Positions 10,573-22,106 of a stretch of DNA of 64,000 bases are shown one piece after another. A program made the translations under genes and the position numbers. Source of the DNA: Glycine soja (taxonomy: Eukaryota > Streptophyta > Magnoliopsida > Fabales > Fabaceae). The notes beneath the pieces were generated by a model. That model searched no databases, had not been told where the DNA came from, and saw nothing but the letters and a program-made list of their open reading frames with translations. The stretch's first letter is position 1, and each line of letters begins with the position of its first letter. The stretch is from contig NC_041002.1 in assembly GCF_004193775.1 (NCBI RefSeq), positions 10,328,485 through 10,392,484 on the forward strand. Reading direction: 5' to 3'.

Positions 10573-11710
10573 CTAGGAAGGTGGAGGTGGTGGTGGAAGA
10601 TCGAAGCTCTGACGAATATAACCCATATCTTCTTCAAGCTGTGTGAGACGGATATCCATTCCGGCAAAGTGATTATCCAAAGAATCAAAATGTTCACCAA
10701 CATAAGTACGAAGACCCCGTAACTTGGAAAGAACTTCAGTCATAAGGGCTGAATCATCTCGCTGAGGAGGAGGAGAAGGAGTACGCTCATCTTGTGGAGG
10801 AAGGGAATCTTTCTTCATCCATTGACCATTACGATCCTTACGGTATCCAAATGAAGTGACTGCACCAACACCTATAGCAAAGGAACGCTTGACTTGAACA
10901 AAAGGTTCATCATCAAGTGGAATTTGAAAATGACGGAGAAACACAGTGACCAATTGAGGGTAAGGGAGAGGTGCATTGGCCTGTAATGCCTTATGCATTC
11001 GATACCAAACCAAGTGAGCCCAGTCGATCTGACGACCGGTAAGGAAATCCCACAACAAAATCAAGTCCTCCTCAGAGGCTTGAGCCAAATTTGAAGACCG
11101 AGGAAGCAAAATTCTAACAATAATGTAGTGCATGATGCGATTATTAAAGGTCAATGATCCGGCCAGCAATCTACCGGTCATTTCAGCCTGGTCATTACAA
11201 ACCATATGGTGAGCATCATGACTAGAATAATCAAATTTCCAGTCATCAACAATGGTGCCCTCAAAAGGTGCACCTTGACTGGGTAATTTTGTCAAATAAA
11301 AGAACAAAGATTGATCAATGATCATGGAAATACCATGCACCTCAGAAGAAATAATGCCATCCTGAATTTTTAAATTGCTGTAGAAGACTTTGACAAGTTC
11401 AGGATAGTAAGGCTATTTTAAAGACATGAAATCAACCAAGCCAGAGTTTTGAAACACTTGATAACAGTCAAATGTCTCATCATTGAAGAAATCTATGTCT
11501 AGGTACTTAAGGTCTAAAATGATCCTAGAAGAAAATTGAGAAAGGTACTGTAGACGCTGATCATCTGAAGAAACACAGAGTGGATGATCTTGGAGATGAT
11601 AAGGAAGGATGGATAGGTGTTGTGGGTGCTTCAGATGGTCCGTGGCGGTGATGGCCAGCAGCAGCGGTGGAGGAGGATGATCCCTTTCGCTTCTTCGATG
11701 ATTCTGCCAT
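10573..11710 (-). pseudogene. ORF2 of D: PF20167-like accessory protein, nearly complete
   Basis: Best copy of the copia-borne accessory protein, about 378 residues. The N-terminus reads MAESSKKRKGSSSS, a nuclear-signal-like basic cluster then a Ser/Pro-rich region. The middle carries the domain I match to the 'putative plant transposon protein' family: MIIDQSLFFYLTKLPSQGAP, ADMTGRLLAGSL-type motif (QAEMTGRLLAGSLTFNNRIM), and RQIDWAHLVWYRMHKALQAN. After a proline-rich linker comes a coiled coil (HFDSLDNHFAGMDIRLTQLE) and a polyproline end. Breaks: a 1-nt frameshift near 11580 and a TAG at 11413; the last 255 codons are open. No membrane segment is seen. It has its own promoter upstream. It could be a sirevirus env-position ORF; function unknown. 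Confidence 0.78.
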
Positions 11711-12399
11711 TTGATGATGTTTTAGTGAATTTCAATTGGTGGAATTTAAAGAGGAGTGAAAATGAGGAAGATTGAGCTTTATGGGATGTGTTTTGGTGAA
11801 TAATTGAGGAAGATATGAGGATTTGAAGATTAGGGATGAAGGAGGCACGAAGAAGAGAGTGTGACTGCGCAGCGTGACTGGTTTCGTAGGTATTTATAGA
11901 GGAGGACGAGATGTAATCGATTACAATGTTTGGTAATCGATTACAAGAGTAGTAAGCCTTCTGGTAATCGATTACAGACTATTTGTTCTTGTGTAATCGA
12001 TTACACTTGATGGTAATCGATTACCAGAACACAAACTAGGCTAATTCCTCTAAAAAATTATCTATGTCTATGCTAAAAACATCTATCAATATCAATCATC
12101 AATACTAATACTTATTTATTTTAATCAAACAAGTATTAATCACATAATTAACACACACCAATCAAACATAATCAAATACTTACAATTAAACACAATCAAA
12201 CAAAAGCAATAATCAAAACATAATAAATAAATAAAAATTATCAAAGACAATCAACATAACTATCAATCAAAATCATCAATGACAATCAAATATTTAAGCA
12301 GAAAACAAACATCAAAACTCAATCAAAAGTTAACAATCATAGACAAAAATCATCAAAAGTAATCAATCAAAGACAAGTGACCTGTTGGTATCATTTGAT
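11711..12399. other. Spacer between gag remnant and ORF2 of D
   Basis: Holds the ORF2 promoter (11891-12024), then AT-rich sequence with many AATCAAA runs and no gene. The pol region expected here is absent. Confidence 0.65.
11891..12024 (-). promoter_or_regulatory. Internal LTR-like promoter of ORF2 in D
   Basis: Five GTAATCGATTAC palindromes (11913-11924, 11933-11944, 11964-11975, 11993-12004, 12013-12024) lie upstream, on the minus strand, of TATAAATA (11898-11891). The TATA box is 188 nt from the ORF2 ATG at 11710, exactly as in A. Confidence 0.65.
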
Positions 12400-12714
12400 A
12401 TTACTTGTTGGGCTTGTTGATCAAGTGGCCTTTGTTTTTTGTCTCCATAAATAACATATCCATTTATCTTGGGGAGAAATATGAATGAACTTTGATGCAA
12501 GCCATGTGTTTGGAGAAATTGCTATCAATGTATCGACTTTGCTCTTCACCGTTTTCATAATCTTTCATCATGATACCCAGATTTATGATTTTATTTTTCT
12601 GAATCACTTGAAGAACTTTTGTCATTATCTTCCCAAGTGATTTATGCTTTCTTTTCTTTCTTTTCTTTGAGATTCCTCTTGTCGGATTTTTCAATTCTTC
12701 TTTTAAAGACAAGA
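12400..12714 (-). pseudogene. 3' part of gag of D and protease-like remnant
   Basis: Continuation of D gag beyond element B (CAAGA at 12710-12714 is the left TSD of B). The basic Lys/Arg-rich tail seen in A gag is recognisable but frameshifted. YIDSNFSKHMAC (near 12500-12540) resembles the D-S-G-containing start of copia protease, with the active-site G replaced by N. The frame then dies, so this may be the deletion scar where pol was lost. Confidence 0.55.
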
Positions 12715-14318
12715 TGTCGCAACATGCCCTTTTGCGGGCGAGCGAAGGCGAGGCTCACGGGTGCGCTTTCCAAAGGAGGAAAGATGCGCGGAGTCGCCAC
12801 CAACGTTTATTTGTGGGAAACGTCGGAAAAACTGAAGGAAACCGATCGAAATGAAAATTCTAAGTTTGGGAGTTGTATTTACGTTTGAGGAAGGTATTAG
12901 CACCTCTTACGTTTGTCTCAAAGGACAACAACCTATTTTTTAGAATTGTGGAAATTGTGTTATCTTAACTTTTAGTTCTTTTTATTTTTTGAGGTCGACA
13001 AAAGCGGGGCTCTTGCTCCTACGTACCCTCCATCGAAGAGGAAATCAGACCTACGCAGTTCTTTCTTATGCGTGAATTAAGTGATTCTTTTTACTTGAAA
13101 GGTGATCATTTTAAGGCGTTGGACCTTAAAAATGATCCATTTTACTTGGTAAGAAACTAAAATGATAAACTTTCAAAACCCTATTTTTTGTGGACGAGCT
13201 TGACTAGGCGAGTTTGATTTTAGCCTTAGTTTCACTTTAGTTATTAGTCAATTCAATTAAGAATGAGAAATCCCAAAGAGAAAACGTCCGATTGATTTTT
13301 CGCTTTATTTTACTAAAAGGTCTATTTTTGATTATTATATTATTATTTTACCTCTTTTTTTTATTTCCACCGTGGTTACGGCACGACTGAACGGTCAGAA
13401 TTCATTTTAACCGAAATTAACGGATGATACAATTCAAACGATCGGTGGAAATTTATTTTATTTTTAGATTAGGCGAGAAATGACTTAAATAAATGACTTA
13501 AGCACGTCAAAAGGGGGTATAAAAAGCGAATGAAAACGAGAATAAAAATACATGAAACAAAATGAGGACCACCACGGGTACATAGAATGAATTGAAAAGC
13601 TTGGTTTGAGGTACTTACCCGTTGAAGACTGAAGAAAACGAAGAACGAATGATGAATGTTGAAGAACGGTCGAGAATCTTCGCGTAATTACTCATGGAAA
13701 CGTTACGGAAGCGCCTCGGCTTGGATTTTCTTCACGGAAATAATTTTCCTCAGCAATTTCGAGAGAATGAGAAGTGCCAAGAAGGCTGAACCCCTTCTCC
13801 CTTCACTCCTCCCCCTATTTATAGCAAAATAGGGGAGAAGCTTGCCACCCAGCTCGCCCAGGCGAGCAAGGTTGTTTCCTCCAGAACCAACAGCCTTCTG
13901 GAGGAAGAATCTGGAAGGCCTAAGTGGGCCTGATTGCTATTTGTACCCCCCTTTTTATTAAATGCACCCCTTCACCATTTTTGGTAATTCTTTTTCCGTA
14001 GCGTTACGAAACTTTACGAATTTCGTAACGATACTTATTTTCCTTCCGCAAGGTTACGAATCCTTACGGATTATGTATTTACTCCTTTTTAGATTTTGAA
14101 GAAGTTACGAAAACTCACGGATTGCGAAAAACACCTCCTTTCGATTTCCGTCACATTACGGAATTTTCACGGATCGCGCAAGCCTGCTTCCTTTTGATTT
14201 CTGACACGTCTCGGGACCTTATTTATTGTGCAACAAAGGACGCCATGTATCTCAAAGCGGCTGACCAAAGATTGCATGTCATCAAGTAATAATCCCCGGA
14301 CGAAATTTGGGTATGACA
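12715..14318 (-). repeat. 3' LTR of element B
   Basis: 1604 bp. Minus-strand TATAAATA at 13816-13823 with the palindrome GCTCGCCCAGGCGAGC 28 bp upstream (13852-13867). About 5 mismatches to the 5' LTR in the first 190 bp by eye. Confidence 0.92.
13816..13867 (-). promoter_or_regulatory. Core promoter in 3' LTR of B: palindrome plus TATA box
   Basis: GCTCGCCCAGGCGAGC (13852-13867) precedes TATAAATAGGGGGAGGAG on the minus strand. The same pair is in the 5' LTR (32031-32101) and upstream of ORF3 (20251-20292). Confidence 0.6.
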
Positions 14319-14331
14319 GTTGCCCCTCTTT
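14319..14331 (-). other. Polypurine tract of B
   Basis: Minus strand AAAGAGGGGCAAC abuts the 3' LTR start TGTCATAC. Element C has AAAAAGGGGCAAC at the same place. Confidence 0.85.
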
Positions 14332-14589
14332 ACTTACCTTTTATCGGAGATAAGAGGAAAGCAAAGATAAGACACTGATTTCGTCCGTCTTGCCCTTTCC
14401 GTGATTAGTCCATGACGACTCTCGTCTCTACCTCTTCTCTTCTTTTTTTTTTCTTTTCTGCACAACACAATACAAACACCAACAAGAACAACAAATATAC
14501 ATATACACATTTGGAAAAAGGAAACAATCGGGAACATAACAAAGATCACATTTCCAGTCAAGAGGATACGCCCTTGACGATGAAAAACT

Positions 14590-16068
14590 CTGGAGAATGG
14601 AGGATTGCACTCAGCGATTACTACACATGGCTCCGAACTCGTGGGAGGAGGACGTATGAACGAAAACGCAACTCATAGGGGTTCGAAAAAGGGTTGAAAA
14701 TGGAGAATTGCACTAAGCAATCACTACGCATGGCTCACAACTCGTGGGTGGAGGACGCATGAACGAAAACGCAATTCATGGGGGTCCGAAAAAGGGTTGA
14801 GAATGGAGAATTGCACTAAGCAATCACTACGCATGGCTCCAAACTCGTGGGTGGAGGACGCATGAACGAAAACGCAATTCATGGGGGCTCCGAAAAAGGG
14901 TTGAGAATGGAGAATTGCACTAAGCAATCACTACGCATGGCTCCAAACTCGTGGGTGGAGGACGCATGAACGAAAACACAATTCATGGGGGCTCCGAAAA
15001 AGGGTTGAGAATGGAGAATTGCACTAAGCAATCACTACGCATGGCTCCAAACTCGTGGGTGGAGGACGCATGAACGAAAATGCAATTCATGGGGGCTCCG
15101 AAAAAGGGTTGAGAATGGAGAATTGCACTAAGCAATCACTACGCATGGCTCCAAACTCGTGGGTGGAGGACGCATGAACGAAAACACAATTCATGGGGGC
15201 TCCGAAAAAGGGTTGAGAATGGAGAATTGCACTAAGCAATGACTACGCATGGCTCCAAACTCGTGGGTGGAGGATGCATGAACGAAAACGCAATTCATGG
15301 GGGCTCCGAAAAAGGGTTGAGAATGGAGAATTGCACTAAGCAATCACTACGCATGGCTCCAAACTCGTGGGTGGAGGACGCATGAACGAAAACGCAATTC
15401 ATGGGGGCTCCGAAAAAGGGTTGAGAATGGAGAATTGCACTAAGCAATCACTACGCATGGCTCCAAACTCGTGGGTGGAGGACGCATGAACGAAAACGCA
15501 ATTCATGGGGGCTCCGAAAAAGGGTTGAGAATGGAGAATTGCACTAAGCAATCACTACGCATGGCTCCAAACTCGTGGGTGGAGGACGCATGAACGAAAA
15601 TGCAATTCATGGGGGCTCCGAAAAAGGGTTGAGAATGGAGAATTGCACTAAGCAATCACTACGCATGGCTCCAAACTCGTGGGTGGAGGACGCATGAACG
15701 AAAACGCAATTCATGGGGGCTCCGAAAAGGGGTTGAGAATGGAGAATTGCACTAAGCAATCACTACGCATGGCTTCAAACTCGTGGGTGGAGGATGCATG
15801 AACAGCGCTAGGCAATAACATTCATGGGGCTCCGAAAAATGGGTTGAGAATGGAGAATTGCACTAAGCAATCAGTACGCATGGCTCCAAACTCGTGGGTG
15901 GAGGATGCATGAACAGCGCTAGGCAATAACATTCATGGGGCTCTGAAAAAAAGTTTGAGAATGGAGAATTGCACTAAGCAATCACTACGCATGGCACCAA
16001 ACTCGTGGGTGGAGGATGCATGAACAGCGCTAGGCAATAACATTCATGGGGCTCCGAAAAAAGGTTTG
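14590..16068 (-). repeat. Tandem array of 103-111-bp units in the 3' UTR of B (14 copies)
   Basis: Units anchored on CACTAAGCAATCACTACGC start at 14608, 14711, 14814, 14918, 15022, 15126, 15230, 15334, 15438, 15542, 15646, 15750, 15861 and 15972. The period is 103-104 bp for the first eleven intervals and 111 bp for the last two, where GAACAGCGCTAGGCAATAAC replaces GAACGAAAACGCAA. Each unit holds the stem ATTGC-ACTAA-GCAAT. Middle copies are almost identical, so the array was amplified recently. The 3' UTRs of Tat/Ogre elements are known seeds of satellite repeats. Confidence 0.93.
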
Positions 16069-17808
16069 GCAGGACCGAAGGGTCCACCGGGTTTTTCCAC
16101 TTGTAACCGAGAATGAAGGGCAGGATGTCAACTTTTAGCTTTTAAATGAACATGCAGGGGAAACATCAGGCTAAGCTGAAAATAAATCACTCATAGTGTA
16201 TAAAACTCATATAGGCAAGTGTTTTATCCTATTCCCAAACCATAACTGCACCATGACTCTATTTTGCACACGACTTCCTATCGAATCAAAGATCAAACGT
16301 ACGATCACGGACAAATAGGATTTTCTCGAGGGTAGTGTTTTTGGAGAGGAAGCTGGGTGTTTCGGTCTTTTCCTCTTTGTTCATGTGGGGTGGGATATCG
16401 CCAGTCGAGAATGATTTTAAGTGGCAATCTGAAAGGAAGAATCACCAAAAATGGGTTTACCTTTGCCGACAGTCACCTACCTTGCCGAAAATTTATCTGG
16501 CTTGAAGAATTTCTGTCCTTTTTCTTTCATTGATCGAGAATTGCTCCTTTTCCCTTTTCACTTCCTTTCGATCTTCGATCGAGAATCCTTCTTTTTCTTT
16601 CCTTTTTTATTGTTCTTTTTCTTTATTTTCATCTTTTTCTTTTTCTTTCTTTCCACTTCTCCTTCCCCATCTTTGGGAAATCGGGTTTTAGCATTCTATT
16701 TGCTCTCCCTTGAGGAGATTCAGCTGTCCTTTGCTTCGGGGGAAAGGATGAGGATTCCTTTTTTATAGGCCAAGGTTCAAAAAGGTCTAAGGTTGTGTCT
16801 CAGTGGGGTCTTTTATCATGGGGACCCCAATCTTGATATCTGGGGCGAAACAAATTTGGGTGTCAAGGTGTCGGTTTTGGGCCGAACTTCCATATTATTC
16901 CATAAGGCACGCGTGACAATGATGATTTGAAAACAACGTGCAAAATTAGTCATGGCTACAGCCAGGGGGGCACTCAAGCATCCCGTTTATGGCATTGTGA
17001 TACTACGGTTGGGAATTTACACAAACAGACCCAACGTTTCCCAATTATATTCTTTTATCAGTTCAATGAATTCATCCATCCTTATCTCGGTTATTCCGAA
17101 AAATAAACTCTTAGCATCAATCCCTTGTTTCCAGAAGATACGTTTGCTCTTTACGAATGATTTATACTTCTTAACTATAACATGTTGACCTTCGCGGTCT
17201 TTCTTTCTTTTTCCTTTTTGTTTCATTCACAAAATTATACACATGTGGTCCTTTATGAGGAAAACCTTTCTTTGTACATCTATATTCTTATACATGACAA
17301 ACTTTTTCTGTACACGCATTGGAACTCTTTCTCTTTACGTCACACGGTCTATATACAAACCCTATTTACGTTCAAATATTTTTTTTTATTTTTCCCAACA
17401 CACACTTATGGTTCACACAAAAGTTTCTTCATATACACTCGTTGCTAACACACACAAGAATTCCTTTCCACACATCATTTACACACAAAAAATCCTTTTA
17501 TACACACTTTCCTTTTTCTTTGTATACGTAGACATTTTATTCACAACGCTTCTTTCTTTTTATTAGGATTTTTGGTTTATTTTATTTTTTAGGACGACGT
17601 TCCTAAATGAAAAACTCTACACGGTCCTGGAATTTCAACAAACATTATTGACAACAATGAAACAAGTACCAACGTAAAAACTCAAATGATATGTATGTAC
17701 AAAACAAAAGTCAATCAACATGAAACAAACGTTAGTCCCTTAGTCAAACAAAAATATATAACAGGAAAAATGGAAACAAAAAGAAATATGGATCAAGGGA
17801 TCTCCCAA
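16069..17808 (-). other. 3' UTR of B, purine-rich on the transcript strand
   Basis: No gene. 16090-16340 is homologous to 40878-41020 of C. From about 16490 to 17570 the plus strand is strongly T/C-rich (runs of CTTTTT and TTTCTTT), so the element's RNA would be A/G-rich. Apparent plus-strand frames here are a composition effect. Confidence 0.65.
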
Positions 17809-19057
17809 TCATGTGGCCCCGCTTCCTCCTAAGAAATCAAGTAAATCGGTCATCTCCTCGTCCTCGCGGGCCTCATCTGCCTCGTCGGGAGCCTCTGCTG
17901 GTGCCTCTGCTAGCGCCTCTCCTGCCCGAGCCTCAGGCCAATCTCCAGGCCATGCGACCTCTGCCCTGAACTGGTCCGGAGTAGGGCACGGAAAAGAAGT
18001 AAAACCCTGGCTCTGCAGGATGAGGCTCAACTGGTAAAGACAATCAGGGGTCTGTACATGCGCCCGGTGGTTGGCCGCCTGCTGGCGAACCAAATGCCGT
18101 AAATACTGCTCTGTATCAAACGATCCGGTTGGACCAGCCTGATGAGGTGGCGGTGCGTCTGCGGCCTGCGGAGCATCCCCCTGGGCCTGTCTCTGTCTGC
18201 AATACTTCTCAATAAAAGCTCGAGTGATGGGCGGCCGAATCACCTTGCTAGGTGCAATGGGGACTCCGAACGACTGGCAGAGTCTTGTGATCAAGGCGGG
18301 AAATCCCAGGGCCCTGTTGGACTTATCCGGGTCCAGAGGGTGCCATACCTGTAAATAGATAGATGGCATCAGCGATTAACTGAGCCACGTGAATGCTCAT
18401 CCGTGTTAGGATGGCATACACCAGCTGACACTTCGGCAGGGGGAGGTCGGAATTATGATCGCTGGGCTGGATGTTGCTGAGCAGCAAAGTCATCCAGATC
18501 TGAGTCAGGGTGGTCATGTTGGTGCGCATGATCCGCACCCGTCTCCCGACAGCAGTCCGGGCAAAATCTTGCCCTGGTATACATAGCAAATGGGCGATGG
18601 CCTCCTCATCGAACCCATCGGACCAGTTCCTCCTCTGGCCATACTCGCACTCCTGGCCCTCTTCCAGCATTAAAGGGTATCCCAGGAACTGGCTGATAGC
18701 ATCTGCATCAAACGGGATCCACTGACCCCTCACCCAGGACCTCATATCTCGCACGCCCTCCTCCGTAGGCCAAGCATTGGCATAAAATTCGAGGACTATG
18801 TCTAGATCGAACTTGGCCATGGGGGTAACTAGTGATGCCCACCGCCGGCGAACTATGTCCTCCTGGAAATCGGTATACTCGTCGTCCCTGAGCTGGACAC
18901 GTCGCTCCTGGAGAAATGACCATCCCTTGATGGCCTCGAAGCGCTGCTGGTGTTCAGCGCTCCTAAAGCGGTGACTGTCATACTCAGGAGCAGAACTGGT
19001 TCCTTCGGCCGCTTTATCCTTCCTGGATCTCTTTGAGGCAAGTTTCCTCGGGGCCAT
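17809..19057 (-). pseudogene. ORF3 of B: PF20167-like accessory protein with acidic tail
   Basis: About 415 codons from ATG 19057, downstream of integrase and on the same strand. The basic N-terminus MAPRKLASKRSRKDK could be a nuclear signal. The central domain (FDLDIVLEFYANAWPTEEGV, DADAISQFLGYPLMLEEGQE, RIMRTNMTTLTQIWMTLLLS, SIHVAQLIADAIYLF, ALGFPALITRLCQSFGVPIA) is what I recognise as the 'putative plant transposon protein' domain. The C-terminus is Ala/Pro-rich and ends in an acidic, hydrophobic stretch, EDEEMTDLLDFLGG, resembling a transcription activation motif. A deletion of about 11 nt near 18345, judged against the copy in C, shifts the frame; otherwise it is open. Its own promoter and a 5' UTR intron lie upstream. 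The function is unknown. Confidence 0.72.
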
Positions 19058-19059
19058 TT

Positions 19060-20292
19060 CTTGCGAGAAAAAACATTTAGAAGTTAGTTTTACAAGATAA
19101 TCCTTATCTTGACGCAAAAAAAACGTCATGCTAATCCCCCCGGTTTAGAATGAACTCATGCGCACGTTTAAAGTAACACATTTACGCACATGCGTATGTG
19201 TAGAATATCCTACTATTTATAAACATAGAGGCCATCCAACACATTCTAGTTGTCATACATATATATATGCATTTGAAAAGAACACACACTCTCACGCTCA
19301 AGGCATTGCGTCAAAATTTACACTTAACTATGTCCTAAACATTTGCTATCACAAACTACCTACACACACTCGAAATATATATACCATACAAACTTTCATT
19401 GTTTCACTCACACTCACACATATTGGCAAGCTATTTACATTATGCACATACTTGCATTCAAAAGGGAATCCCGTGCTATCATACATTCGTTTAGGAAACG
19501 ACCTCAATATTCATTCACCCTTTGCAAAGAATTTCATGCCCCTTTTATTTACCTATATATACATACTATTGCAAGGTATTTTTCATATTACTTAGGTGCA
19601 AAGCATCACATATGGGGCAGCCCAAATTCAAACAAAAACTCTCACAAGCAAGTCCTAATTTTCATACCTTTCTAATTCTAAAACCAAATTTTGGATTCCT
19701 AGCCATGATGTCTTCTTGTATTGAAGCTAGAAAGTTTGGGTTCCTAAACTTGGAATTGCATTCGGGCACCTATTTTGACTTTCCTATGCTGTCTCTACAT
19801 ACATAAAACAGCCCCACCATCCCAATTTTGCAAAATCATATTCATATATCATTGGGGCATTTCACCGAGCACTTGATGGGCGCATGTTTGGACACAAATT
19901 GCAAGAGAATGGGGGCAATGTGGCATGCCCCATTGCTTCAGAATACAACATAGGCCTAAGGCCTTCTCATTCAAATTCTCAACTCCACAAAACAAGCATG
20001 GATTCAGATGCAAATTGCTTCACGAATTTTGCAAAAAATAAGCAACTAAAGCACCAAAACACATCAATGGAGAGCCAAATAACCAAGGGAAATTGCACTT
20101 ACTTGTGGGGAGTGAATTAAAGCGTGAAAAGGGAAGCAAAAACTCAACAATGGAAGCTTGGGGGCTGCTGTTCTCGTAGTTCCCGTGAGCTTGGGGGTTT
20201 TTGAAGTGAGGGGGAAGAGTTTTTGGGTGAAGAAAACGTTCCCCCTCCACCCCTTTATATTTTCGTACAGGGGTTGCTCGCCCAGGCGAGCT
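19060..20292 (-). promoter_or_regulatory. Internal promoter and probable 5' UTR intron of ORF3 in B
   Basis: On the minus strand the palindrome GCTCGCCTGGGCGAGC (20292-20277) is followed 16 bp later by TATAAAGGGGTGGAGGGG (20260-20243), a close copy of the LTR core promoter. About 160 nt on is a strong donor, CACAA/GTAAGTG (GT at 20102-20101). A pyrimidine-rich acceptor TTTTTTCTCGCAAG ends at 19060, two bases before ATG 19057. This predicts a short first exon, a 1043-bp intron and ORF3 in exon 2. Splicing and initiation are inferred. Confidence 0.5.
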
Positions 20293-20987
20293 AACCTGTA
20301 CTTTTTTTTTTTGAGGGGAACATTAACCATGTCTCCTCCTTCCTTATGGGTTAGCGTTTTGCCTACTTGAACCTACTTAAGTTAGAATTAGGCGTTGATT
20401 ACTTAAAAAACAAACAATAGTAGTAAAATACTGCGAATTCAAAGGATACTGGGCTGCCTTGCAGCGACGTTCTCCGCTGACCCAGCGCCGGGAAGGGGTG
20501 ACGATTGGTCGGTCGCGATCCTATCCTCCATTCGCCTCCCTCCCTAAGTACCTGCAAGTAGGAGACAAACAATATGCGGCCAATCGTGACCGGTCATCGT
20601 CTTACCTTGGTCGATTTCTGCCATTGACTTGTCTTGACTTCTGGCCGTGGCCTGAGACTATTCTGCTCCTTGCTATCACAAGATATGCATGTGCATGTGC
20701 ATGTATGAATGTTTTTAATGAGATGATTTTATCTTAGAGAAGGCTGGTTAGATTCAATTTTAAATAAGTGTTTGGGGCACCCCATACACCGAGCGAAGAG
20801 GGCTCAAGTTATAACAAATTAAAACACGAAGTTTGAAACCAAAGGGAGGACTGAAACCTCGCCCATTTTTCCTTTTCAAAGAAACGAGACAAATACAGTG
20901 AATGGGAATCCTAGAGGAAACCAAGAAGAACGAGAAAAAACTCAGAAATAAAAAAACATGCAACGGTCCTCTCGATTGCCCCAGACT
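20293..20987. other. Spacer between integrase and ORF3 promoter of B
   Basis: Nothing recognisable as a gene. A GC-richer patch at 20460-20640 has no match I know. Confidence 0.5.
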
Positions 20988-22103
20988 TCAAGCGTAATAT
21001 CGTTTAGCTACATCGGAGTTCACGGGCGAGGGCAACTCCTCGCCATCCATGTGGGTAAGTATCAGAGCACCCCCAGAAAAAGCTCTTTTCACCACGAAAG
21101 GTCCTTCATAATTCGGGGCCCACTTGCCTCGACTATCTTTAACAGCATGGGACATTTTCTTCAGCACGAGTTCCCCCTCGTTGAACTTGTGCGGGCGTAC
21201 CTTCTTGTCGAATGCGTTCTTTATCCTTCGTTGATACAAGCGCCCATGGCTCATGGTGGCCAAACGCTTACCTTCAATAAGGTTAAGTTGGTCGTAGCGT
21301 GCTTGAGCCCATTCTGACTCTTCTAGGCCTGACTCCGCCATTATCCTCTGAGAAGGAACTTCTACCTCAAATGGGAGTACTGCCTCCATCCCATAAACCA
21401 AGGAATACGGCGTTGCCCTAGTAGAAGTTCGCACCGAGGTTCTGTATCCGTGTAGGGCGAAAGGCAACATCTCATGCCAATCTTTGTATGACACTGTCAT
21501 CTTTTGAACAATCTTCTTAATATTCTTATTCGCAGCCTCTACAGCCCCATTCATCTTTGGCCGATAAGGGGTAGAGTTATGATGTTGGATCTTGAAGTCC
21601 TTGCACATTTCCTGCATCATCTTATTGTTCAGATTGGTGCCATTGTCAGTAATGATCTTCCTGGGGAGTCCGTATCGACAAATCAGCTCCTTCTTTATGA
21701 ATCTGACTACCACACTTCTCGTGACATTAATATAAGAAGCCGCTTCGACCCACTTGGTGAAGTAATCTATCACCATAAGAATGAAGCGGTGACCATTCGA
21801 CGCTTTGGGTTCGATGGCCCCAATGACATCTATTCCCCACATGGAAAAAGGCCAAGGAGCGGACATAACTTTCAGAGGATGTGGCGGAACATTGACATTG
21901 TCCGCGTATGCCTGACATTTATGACATTTCCTTACATGAGCACAGCAATCGCTTTCCATGGTGAGCCAATAATAACCGGCCCTAAGGATTTTGCTGGCCA
22001 TAGCATGCCCATTGGCATGTGTCCCAAAGGAACCCTCATGGATCTCCTCAATCACGAAGTTCACCTCTTTGGCATCTACGCATCGTAGGAGGGTTATGTC
22101 GTG
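20988..22103 (-). pseudogene. pol: Integrase domain of B pol
   Basis: End of the B polyprotein, stop at 20988. It has the zinc-binding part (CHKCQAYADNVN) and the rve catalytic core: GIDVIGAIEP for the first Asp, IITDNGTNLNNKMMQE for the second, and MNGAVEAANKNIKKIVQKM for the Glu. The C-terminal part includes RPHKFNEGELVLKKM and WAPNYEGPFVVKRAFSGGAL. The product inserts the cDNA into the genome. The frame is open across the domain; a TGA at 22104-22106 separates it from RNase H. No chromodomain is seen, as expected for Tat. Confidence 0.9.
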
Positions 22104-22106
22104 GTT

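Noticed and set aside
17182..17566. Plus-strand Phe/Leu/Ser-rich frames resembling membrane proteins
   Set aside because: Caused by the T/C-rich 3' UTR of B; no start context or homology.
19158..19806. Plus-strand frames of 94-145 codons
   Set aside because: They lie in the predicted ORF3 5' UTR intron on the opposite strand, with His/Thr/Tyr-rich low-complexity sequence and no family.
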